Shown: positions 6,336 to 11,263 of the stretch, in pieces | Position numbering within the stretch: position 1 is the first letter of the stretch | How the letters are laid out: each line of letters opens with the position of its first letter | Source: an uncultured bacterium | Lineage (GTDB): Bacteria; Acidobacteriota; Thermoanaerobaculia; Multivoradales; JAHEKO01 | Direction: 5' to 3' | Length of the DNA: 11,263 nt | Assembly (NCBI GenBank): GCA_938016625.1 | Contig: CALILB010000355.1 | Span: forward strand, 1-11,263 | The notes under the pieces: model-generated | Seen by the model: the letters and a program-made list of their open reading frames with translations, nothing else | What the model was told of the DNA's origin: nothing | Database searches by the model: none | Made by a program: the position numbers and the translations under genes

Positions 6336-6950
6336 ATGAACCTCGACAAGCTGTTGTTGCACCTCAATGTTCAGGTGGAGCCGTTCTCGTTGTGCGTCGT
6401 CAGCGAGGGCTGGAGGACGGATCTACCCGGGCCACCGGAGGTGATGCTCCATTTCATGCTGAAAGGCGAGGGCGTCGTCCGCGGCCCCGACCGCCGAGCA
6501 CAGACACTGCGACCCTGTTCGTTGGCAGTCGTGCCAAGGGGGGCAAAGCACGCGCTGGAGTCAGCGAGAGGCGTTAGGCATGTACAGCGAATTCAGCCGC
6601 CACCAAGAGGCGTTCCGGTGCCGCCCGAGCTGGTCGCCGGCTCGTCTGATTCGCCGGAGCTGATGGTTGCCTGTGGCATCGTGAAGGTGCACTTCGGCGA
6701 AGTGTTGGGACTGTTCGACCACCTCCGTGAAGTACTGGTTGTCGATCTGTCAGATGTGCCGGAGGTACGCAGGCTGTTCGAGGACCTACTCGCCGAGCAG
6801 GCGATTTCCGGGCCGGGCAGCAAGCTAATGAAGGCTTGCCTGATGACCCAGTGCCTGGTTCACCTGCTGCGTGGCCTCCGGGGCGCTGCCGACGGGTTTC
6901 TGCCTTGGCTCGCCGCTATCGAGAACCAACAACTCGGTCCGGGTCGATAG
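6336..6950 (+). pseudogene. AraC-type regulator truncated after its cupin sensor domain (no helix-turn-helix)
   Basis: The 204 residues match the N-terminal sensor part of AraC/XylS regulators with a cupin_6-type domain. Typical phrases are LPGPPEVMLHFMLKGEGVV (about 30-48), LRPCSLAVVPRGAKHAL (about 58-74) and a dimerisation helix region ending LPWLAAIENQQLG. Full members are about 300 residues and continue from that last phrase into two helix-turn-helix motifs. Here a TAG follows at 6948-6950, and the 25 bases before the converging crotonase gene cannot encode them in any frame. The DNA-binding part has been lost, probably by deletion, rather than shifted out of frame. The product could be a stand-alone ligand-binding or dimerising fragment, but I favour a broken gene. 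The start is uncertain: no strong ribosome site precedes ATG 6336, although a GGTAAGAG stretch lies close to it. The divergent osmC-like gene is its likely former target. Confidence 0.65.
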
Positions 6951-6975
6951 AGTCACTGATCTGTAGCGGCTGTCT

Positions 6976-7731
6976 CTATTTCGCTTTCAGGGTGGCTTCG
7001 ACGTAGCGTCGAATTGCAGCGTGGGTCTCGGGATCCGACCAGGACCGCAAGACATCGGCATCGTGGGCGGAGGCGCTGCGCTCGAGCCGCCGGAGAACCG
7101 GCTCCTGGATCCATTGCTTGGTGAGCCCGAAGGCATCGGCCGGGATGCGAGTGAGCTCTTCCGCAACCTCGATGGCTCTGTCCAGCAGTCCTTCGGCATC
7201 TGCGATCTCGTCCACCAGCCCGGCCTGCAGGGCCTCATCGCTCACAAAGAGCCGGCCCCCGTACACGAGGTCGCGGAGAATCCGGCTCGGGACGACGCTG
7301 CGAACGACCTCCAGAGGCACCGAAGGAAAGGGAACACCAACCGGTAGCTCCGTCAGGCCTACCTTGCCGGCACCTTTGGCCATCACACGGCGATCGCAAC
7401 AGCAGGCGAGGATGAAGCCTCCGGCGATGGCGTGGCCGTTGAGTGCGGCGATGACCGGCTTCGAGAATCGATAGAGCTCCAGCAGACTCGAGTTCAACTT
7501 CGGAACAAAAGTGCGGACGTAGTCAGCGCCGCCCTCGAGCAGGCGATAGAGATCGACTCCAGCCGAAAAGACGCTGCCCGATCCGGTCACAACCAGGGCT
7601 CTCACCGGCTCGTCTTCCAGCTTGGCGAGCTCTCGGGAGAGGTCTTCGAGAAGCTCCAAGTCCATGGTATTGGCCTTACCATGCTCGATTCGGAGGATGG
7701 CAACCGAGCCCCTGTCTTCTCGTGCAATCAT
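6976..7731 (-). CDS. Crotonase-fold enoyl-CoA hydratase/isomerase family protein, probably isomerase-type
   Basis: The protein has 251 residues from ATG 7731 (MIAREDRGSVAILRIEH). An ATG 54 bases further upstream would add 18 unlikely residues and has no clear ribosome site. FSAGVDL (55-61) and the GHAIAGG loop (99-105) form the CoA thioester oxyanion hole. Classic enoyl-CoA hydratases have two catalytic Glu. The first, in GGGCELA, is replaced by Ile107 (AGGFILA). The second is kept as Glu128 (GLTELPVG). Delta3,delta2-enoyl-CoA isomerases use only the second Glu, so isomerisation of unsaturated fatty acyl-CoA is more likely than hydration. A C-terminal helical trimerisation part is present (about 190-251), so the length is normal. 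The gene converges with the AraC remnant and diverges from the SDR gene. Its true substrate is unknown. Confidence 0.88.
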   Translation of the reverse strand: MIAREDRGSVAILRIEHGKANTMDLELLEDLSRELAKLEDEPVRALVVTGSGSVFSAGVDLYRLLEGGADYVRTFVPKLNSSLLELYRFSKPVIAALNGHAIAGGFILACCCDRRVMAKGAGKVGLTELPVGVPFPSVPLEVVRSVVPSRILRDLVYGGRLFVSDEALQAGLVDEIADAEGLLDRAIEVAEELTRIPADAFGLTKQWIQEPVLRRLERSASAHDADVLRSWSDPETHAAIRRYVEATLKAK

Positions 7732-7867
7732 GATTCTCTGCCGCGCGCCTATGCTACTCCGGCCCCGGATGGCGTCAACTCCCATATAACGTCATCGATT
7801 CCGAGCTCTGGACTGGAGGGTGGTTGGTCGCTGTAAGATCGGTCCTCACCAACGACGGAGGAACCAG

Positions 7868-8563
7868 ATGGCAGGCAGACGTTTTCTAGTGACCGGAGGT
7901 AGCCAGGGAATCGGGGCTGCCATCGTGCAAGCGGCTCGAACCGCCGGAGATGAAGTTGTTTTTACGGGCCGCAATGAGGAGCTGATCGACAGGGTGGCAG
8001 CCGAGACTGGAGCACACGGCTTGCAGGCCGACGTCTCGATTGGCGAGGACAACGCCCGCACCACCGAGGCCTGCCGAGAGCGGATGGGGGGCATCGACGT
8101 GCTGGTCAACAACGCAGGCTACGGCTACATGGCCGAGATCGGCGAGATCGACATGGGCGCCATGAAGGCGATGTTCGACACAAATGTATTCGGGCTGGTC
8201 GACGTCACGAACCGCGTTGTTCCTTTGATGAAGTCGCAAGGCGGCGGCGACGTCATCAACATCGCCTCGACGTCGGGGATGAAGGGTCACGCTCACGGTA
8301 CTGCCTACTCCGCCAGCAAGTGGGCGGTGCGGGGCATAAGCCAGTGCTGGCAGGCTGAGCTGCGGCCGCACGACATTCGCGTTATCTGCGTCTGCCCCTC
8401 GGAAGTTCAAACCGCCTGGGGCGGCAAGGTCGGCCGCAACAATCCCAACAAGCTCTACGCCTCTGATATCGCCGATGCGATTCTGTCCGCGATTTCGGCC
8501 GAGCGCCGGGCTCTCTGGCCGGAATTTGCCGTGTTTGCCACCAATCCCTGGAAGGAGGAGTAA
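7868..8563 (+). CDS. Short-chain dehydrogenase/reductase (SDR), classical type
   Basis: The protein has 231 residues. The start at 7868 is chosen because CGGAGGA (7856-7862) stands five bases before it and MAGRRFLVTGG is a normal SDR beginning; an in-frame ATG at 7820 would add 16 unsuited residues. The NAD(P)-binding Rossmann motif TGGSQGIG is at 9-16. Asp55 in QADVS marks the adenine-ring site. NNAG is at 81-84, and the active site has Asn106, Ser134 (NIASTSG), Tyr147 and Lys151 (YSASK). Arg35 after the second strand (FTGRN) suggests NADP preference. The sequence is of the FabG / 3-oxoacyl-ACP-reductase-like kind, but the C-terminus is short and ends in a KEE tail, so a specific substrate cannot be named. 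The gene ends 93 bases before padR and is separated from it by that operon's own promoter. Confidence 0.92.
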   Translation: MAGRRFLVTGGSQGIGAAIVQAARTAGDEVVFTGRNEELIDRVAAETGAHGLQADVSIGEDNARTTEACRERMGGIDVLVNNAGYGYMAEIGEIDMGAMKAMFDTNVFGLVDVTNRVVPLMKSQGGGDVINIASTSGMKGHAHGTAYSASKWAVRGISQCWQAELRPHDIRVICVCPSEVQTAWGGKVGRNNPNKLYASDIADAILSAISAERRALWPEFAVFATNPWKEE

Positions 8564-8578
8564 GGGATCAGGCTTCGC

Positions 8579-8607
8579 TTGACAAGGGATTCGGTTCGCA
8601 GTAATAT
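8579..8607 (+). promoter_or_regulatory. Sigma-70 promoter of the padR operon
   Basis: A perfect -35 hexamer TTGACA (8579-8584) and a -10 TAATAT (8602-8607) are separated by exactly 17 bases. The promoter begins 15 bases after the SDR stop codon and directs transcription of the PadR gene and the two membrane-protein genes behind it. The -10 lies inside the repeated operator sequence, so a bound repressor would block polymerase. Confidence 0.75.
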
Positions 8608-8637
8608 ATAGAGACTCGATATATAGAGATTCGATAT
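8604..8637 (+). promoter_or_regulatory. Tandem 15-bp operator-like repeat, probable PadR autoregulatory site
   Basis: ATATATAGAGACTCG (8604-8618) is followed directly by ATATATAGAGATTCG (8619-8633) and then ATAT (8634-8637). The two units differ at one base and have a 15-base period. The repeat overlaps the -10 hexamer and ends 19 bases before the padR start. It is strikingly AT-rich within GC-rich DNA and has TATAT/ATATA-type dyads. PadR proteins commonly repress their own operons through such sites, so autoregulation is the natural reading. Confidence 0.65.
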
Positions 8638-8656
8638 TTGATCCCTCCAGCTCACC

Positions 8657-9019
8657 ATGACTCCGGACCCGGCCCCCTCCCCCACGCTCGACATCCAGAA
8701 CCTGAGTCGGAGCTGTAATCAGATTCTGATCCTTTCGACGCTCGCGTCGGGACCCCACCACGGCTATCAACTTGCGCTCGAGTTGGAGGAGAAGAGCAAC
8801 GGCGCCTTCCGCTTTCAGCACGGCACCCTCTACCCGATCCTCCACAAGCTCGAGAACGAACGATTAATCCGTGGCGACTGGCTCGACGAGCAGAGCCGCA
8901 GACGGCGCAAGAGCTATCGTCTGACCGCCGCCGGCCAAAAGTACCTTGAGGAACAGACCGCCGCCTGGCGGGAGTTTTTCGACCGTCTCTTTTCCTTGAT
9001 AGAGGAGGTGGAAACATGA
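8657..9019 (+). CDS. PadR family transcriptional repressor
   Basis: The protein has 120 residues. PadR proteins are small winged-helix dimers that repress neighbouring genes and often respond to small hydrophobic ligands. The helix-turn-helix runs through ILILSTLASGPHHGYQLALELEEKSNGAF (23-51). The recognition part is FQHGTLYPILHKLENERLI (53-71), and the beta wing is WLDEQSRRRRKSYRLTAAGQKYL (75-97) with a basic RRRRK stretch. A C-terminal helix (98-118) serves dimerisation. No good ribosome site stands before ATG 8657; translation may be weak. The stop overlaps the next gene's start as ATGA (9016-9019), so the two are translationally coupled. The near-perfect repeat at the promoter is its likely binding site. 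Confidence 0.95.
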   Translation: MTPDPAPSPTLDIQNLSRSCNQILILSTLASGPHHGYQLALELEEKSNGAFRFQHGTLYPILHKLENERLIRGDWLDEQSRRRRKSYRLTAAGQKYLEEQTAAWREFFDRLFSLIEEVET

Positions 9020-9765
9020 CTCGATTTGCGAATGTGCTCGAGCAGGCCCGGGAACGGCTTCAGATCCCCGAGCCGGCTAGCACCCGAATCCTGCTGGAAA
9101 TGGCCGCGGATCTCGAAGATAGCTACCAGCACTTTCTCAGCCAGGGCTGTGACCAGGACGAAGCGGCCCGCCGCGCCGAAGAGGTCTTCGGCACTTCGGA
9201 AGAAACGCTGCAGCTGCTGGAGCGTGTGTACCACGCGGGTCTCGGAGGCGTCGGCGAACGCTTTACTCAGCAGGTCGGCACGCTCTGGTCCAAGGTCCTG
9301 ATGGTGGCTCTTCTCGCCTTCGAAATCCTGCTCGCCTTCCGGATCCTTTCCGACCGCACATTCTTCGTCTATCCCAGCCCGTTCCTGTGGCCGATCGCGG
9401 CCCTCGCCCTGGCCGCCTTCCTATTCACAATCTGGAAGCTCGTACAGATCTTCTCGCGCTTGGGCACTGATTGGCGTCGGTTGCGGACCGGCCTCGGTAT
9501 TCCTCTGTTCTTCGCCGGCGCCACCCTGGCGGTCACCGCTCTCGGTTTTCTGTTCCACATGCAGCGCTTCTTCCGGCTCAACTCGGAGGGGGCACCCGAG
9601 ACTCTCTTCATGAACTTTGCCGGATGGATGGTCTCGATCTCGTCGATGATGACAATGGGCCTGCTGACGGCCACGCTCGCCGGCTTGCTTTGGTTTGTGC
9701 TCTCCAGGCTGGTGGCCCGCAGCGAAGCGCGGGAGATCGAGGGTCTCCTGCACCATTCAACCTGA
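9016..9765 (+). CDS. Membrane protein with HAAS/permease-prefix-like N-terminal domain
   Basis: The protein has 249 residues. ATG 9016 overlaps the padR stop, and a strong GAGGAGG ribosome site precedes it. Residues 1-70 are cytoplasmic and helical (EQARERLQIPEPASTRILLEMAADLEDSYQHFLSQGCDQDEAARRAEEVFG). This resembles the permease-prefix or HAAS signalling domain found after PadR genes, which senses or partners with the regulator. Four hydrophobic segments follow at about 93-112, 123-145, 160-181 and 203-231. This is not an ABC permease: the FtsX/MacB domains usual after such a prefix are missing. A role in PadR-controlled membrane stress sensing is only inferred. The third gene of the operon begins 22 bases later. 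Confidence 0.8.
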   Translation: MTRFANVLEQARERLQIPEPASTRILLEMAADLEDSYQHFLSQGCDQDEAARRAEEVFGTSEETLQLLERVYHAGLGGVGERFTQQVGTLWSKVLMVALLAFEILLAFRILSDRTFFVYPSPFLWPIAALALAAFLFTIWKLVQIFSRLGTDWRRLRTGLGIPLFFAGATLAVTALGFLFHMQRFFRLNSEGAPETLFMNFAGWMVSISSMMTMGLLTATLAGLLWFVLSRLVARSEAREIEGLLHHST

Positions 9766-9787
9766 TGCGAGGGACGAGGAGGACAAC

Positions 9788-10171
9788 ATGATTCGATTCC
9801 TCTCGGAAGCTGGACCTTTCATCTTTCCGATCATTCTTCTGATCCTGGTGATAGGTGTACTGACTCTCTGGAACGCCCTCATCTTGCTGTTGCGACGACA
9901 GGACTCGGTCGAACGCCGGCGGCAGAGCATCAACGCGATCCTCTTCTGGGGATCTGTTGCCGCCGTGCTCGGCTTCCTCGGCCAGTGGATGGGCATTCAC
10001 AAACTGACCCGGGTCATTTACGAACAGGGGACCGTCAGTCCCCCGATGGTGGCCTACGGGATCTCCGAATCTCTCCTGACACCGATCTCGGGAATGGTCG
10101 TGCTGGTTGCCGCGGCGCTTCTCTGGTTCTTCCTCCGCCTCGGCCTCTGGATGCGCGAGCGGCATCCGTAG
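9788..10171 (+). CDS. Small ExbB/TolQ/MotA-like membrane protein
   Basis: The protein has 127 residues. The start is at 9788, behind the ribosome site GAGGAGG; the frame also runs upstream, but that part overlaps the previous gene and is not protein-like. Three hydrophobic segments lie at about 11-35, 49-70 and 97-118. The segment GISESLLTPISGMVVLVAAALLWFFL matches the conserved last part of MotA/TolQ/ExbB proton channels, where an Ala-Leu-x-Thr-x-x-x-Gly pattern leads into the final helix. Family members usually have a long cytoplasmic loop and a partner with one membrane helix (ExbD, TolR or MotB). No such partner lies after it, so a proton-driven motor function is uncertain. Confidence 0.72.
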   Translation: MIRFLSEAGPFIFPIILLILVIGVLTLWNALILLLRRQDSVERRRQSINAILFWGSVAAVLGFLGQWMGIHKLTRVIYEQGTVSPPMVAYGISESLLTPISGMVVLVAAALLWFFLRLGLWMRERHP

Positions 10172-10275
10172 TCGAGAGCGGCCGGCCGGCGGCGACTCGG
10201 GCTGTCCTGAGACGTTGACCCGCCGCAGCACGCCCTGGAGAAGGGGTTTTCGAAGAGAGTTTCGAATCCTGGCCG

Positions 10276-10590
10276 CTAGACATCGAGCGCCCGGCGCGCC
10301 GCCAGACGGGCAGCCCGGTAGGCGCTCTCGGCGTCCCCCTGCTCGATGAAGTCACGCGCTTCCGTGCCGTGAACCTTGGCGAGATTCCGAGCGAGCGCTC
10401 CGGCCGGGATCAACTCGGGCGGCTCGCCGGCACCCCGTTCGTTGAGTCTGGCGATGTCGGCCCACGCCTCCTCCTCCGACTCGTAGATCTTGCCCGTCCA
10501 AAAGGCGCAACGCTCCGGCTCGATCCGCAACCACACCTGGCAGATCCGACCGTCGTCCCGTAGCCTCACTTCGTAGCAGCCGGTGCTCAT
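10276..10590 (-). CDS. Hypothetical protein of 104 residues
   Basis: The start at 10590 is preferred because a GAGGAG ribosome site stands a suitable distance before it; an in-frame ATG at 10692 would add 34 residues without a ribosome site. The N-terminal part, CYEVRLRDDGRICQVWLRIEPERCAFWTGKIYESEEEAWADIARLN (about 5-50), looks like a compact alpha/beta fold with three strands and a helix. The second part is helical and rich in Ala, Arg and Glu (AKVHGTEARDFIEQGDAESAYRAARLAARRAL). There is no signal peptide or membrane segment. I do not recognise a family. Coding character and the ribosome site support a real gene. It lies opposite the padR operon and stands alone. Confidence 0.6.
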   Translation of the reverse strand: MSTGCYEVRLRDDGRICQVWLRIEPERCAFWTGKIYESEEEAWADIARLNERGAGEPPELIPAGALARNLAKVHGTEARDFIEQGDAESAYRAARLAARRALDV

Positions 10591-10757
10591 CCGCGTCTCC
10601 TCGTGATGACCTGGCCGGATTCTCTCACGCCACGACAACTGGACAAATCCACGCCGCTCAGCACCCGGTCTGGCCAGCAGTTCACTGGTCAATCAGGCAG
10701 TAGCAACGTTGCCCAGGTTCAACTCGTTGTACACTCCTGCCCACAAATCCGATAAAC

Positions 10758-10783
10758 GCCGGCGAGACAGATCTCGTGCCGGC
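10758..10783 (+). promoter_or_regulatory. Strong hairpin in the leader of the NTF2-like gene
   Basis: GCCGGCGAGA (10758-10767) pairs with TCTCG (10772-10776) and CCGGC (10779-10783). Together these make ten base pairs with a CAGA loop and a two-base TG bulge. It ends six bases before the AAAGGAG ribosome site (10790-10796), so it could affect translation or transcript stability. No T-run follows, so it is not a terminator. Confidence 0.4.
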
Positions 10784-10802
10784 AACCAGAAAGGAGTAGG
10801 GA

Positions 10803-11263
10803 ATGCAGAAGCATTTGCGGCGAGGTGGAGTCTGTCGCGGGGTCTCGGTCGCCCTGACAATTGCATTGATCGTGGCCTTCGCGCCTGGACAGGTGTCGGC
10901 GGATACGGCCGACGAGGTCCGTGCGACGCTCATCGAAAACATGGAGTACGCGAACAAGAATCTGAAGGACGCACCAGACACCATCTCCAAGGATGGCGCG
11001 CCCGAGTTCTGGTCGAGTGGCGGACTGATGCAGTGGGTACCAGCTGATGGTGCGATTTCGGATTACGAGTACCAGTCTCTCTCGCCCAAACACATAAAGG
11101 TCATCACGTTGGTCGAGGGCCAAGCGGCGGTAGCGATGTTCTACTCCGAGGGGAGATTCAAGACCAAAGGCGGTGAAGCGGTCAACAACTACCTGACTCG
11201 TGCGACCGTGGTCTATGTGAATGAGGACGGCAAGTGGAAGGTGCGCGCTGCGCACTGGTCACC
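10803..11263 (+). CDS. Exported NTF2/SnoaL-like (DUF4440-type) protein, 3' end outside window
   Basis: The reading frame is open from ATG 10803 to the window edge, with 153 complete codons visible. An AAAGGAG ribosome site (10790-10796) fixes the start. Residues 1-33 form a signal peptide with a basic start (MQKHLRRGG), a hydrophobic core and likely cleavage after VSA33. The mature part, ENMEYANKNLKD then EFWSSGGLMQWVP, then KVITLVEGQAAVAMFYSEGRFKTKGGEAVNNYLTRATVVYVNEDGKWKVRAAHWS, follows the helix-then-sheet order of NTF2-like domains. The end (VYVNEDGKWKVRAAHWS) is the hallmark closing strand of DUF4440/SnoaL-3 proteins. Members vary from isomerases to non-enzymatic binding domains, so no reaction can be assigned. 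Confidence 0.8.
   Translation, partial: MQKHLRRGGVCRGVSVALTIALIVAFAPGQVSADTADEVRATLIENMEYANKNLKDAPDTISKDGAPEFWSSGGLMQWVPADGAISDYEYQSLSPKHIKVITLVEGQAAVAMFYSEGRFKTKGGEAVNNYLTRATVVYVNEDGKWKVRAAHWS

Noticed and set aside
7886..8845. Minus-strand open frame of 319 codons opposite the SDR and padR genes
   Set aside because: It is a shadow of two genes with complete family motifs on the other strand, and it crosses a promoter and operator region.
10172..10275. Intrinsic terminator after the padR operon
   Set aside because: GGCCGGCCGGC is self-complementary, but it has no proper loop and no T-tract follows.

Overview
The window is about 60% G+C and reads as the chromosome of a Gram-negative-type environmental bacterium. 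Signals for this are several Sec signal peptides, an ExbB/TolQ-like membrane protein, and a PadR regulator paired with a HAAS/permease-prefix-like membrane protein. That last pairing is common in Acidobacteriota, so that phylum is a reasonable guess, but nothing here proves it. There are no rRNA or tRNA genes, transposases or CRISPR arrays. The window opens inside a methyltransferase gene and closes inside an exported NTF2-like gene.

Layout. 1-471: C-terminal part of a SAM-dependent methyltransferase. 472-874: AT-richer gap holding a long imperfect hairpin followed by T6. 875-3400: a large secreted subtilisin-family (S8) protease with a signal peptide, a beta-rich N-terminal domain, a PKD domain, the S8 catalytic domain and nine perfect GYMWSG repeats near the C-terminus. 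3471-4025 (minus): small exported protein. 4130-5518: metallo-beta-lactamase-fold persulfide-dioxygenase-like domain plus two rhodanese domains, interrupted by one in-frame UGA. 5567-6148 (minus): OsmC-family protein. 6336-6950: AraC-type cupin sensor domain without its DNA-binding domain. 6976-7731 (minus): crotonase-fold enoyl-CoA isomerase-like protein. 7868-8563: short-chain dehydrogenase. 8657-10171: operon of a PadR repressor, a membrane protein with a HAAS/permease-prefix-like N-terminus and a small ExbB/TolQ-like protein, behind a near-consensus sigma-70 promoter overlapped by 15-bp operator-like repeats. 10276-10590 (minus): unknown small protein. 10803-end: exported NTF2/SnoaL-like protein.

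The most notable observation is in 4130-5518. The two halves are in one frame, separated only by UGA 4685-4687. From memory of the family, this codon falls where relatives carry Cys in an AGSxCG motif, directly after the last metal-ligand His. A perfect 7-bp stem with an AGGU loop begins 12 nt after the UGA, as expected of a bacterial SECIS element. I therefore annotate one gene, a candidate selenoprotein of 462 residues with Sec at position 186. A recent nonsense mutation is the main alternative.

How the genes may work together: the MBL-rhodanese protein (persulfide and sulfane-sulfur chemistry) and the convergent OsmC protein (thiol-based peroxidase family) suggest a small sulfur or oxidative-stress cluster. 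The divergent AraC-type remnant may once have controlled osmC. The crotonase and the SDR are divergent, and a shared lipid role is only a guess.
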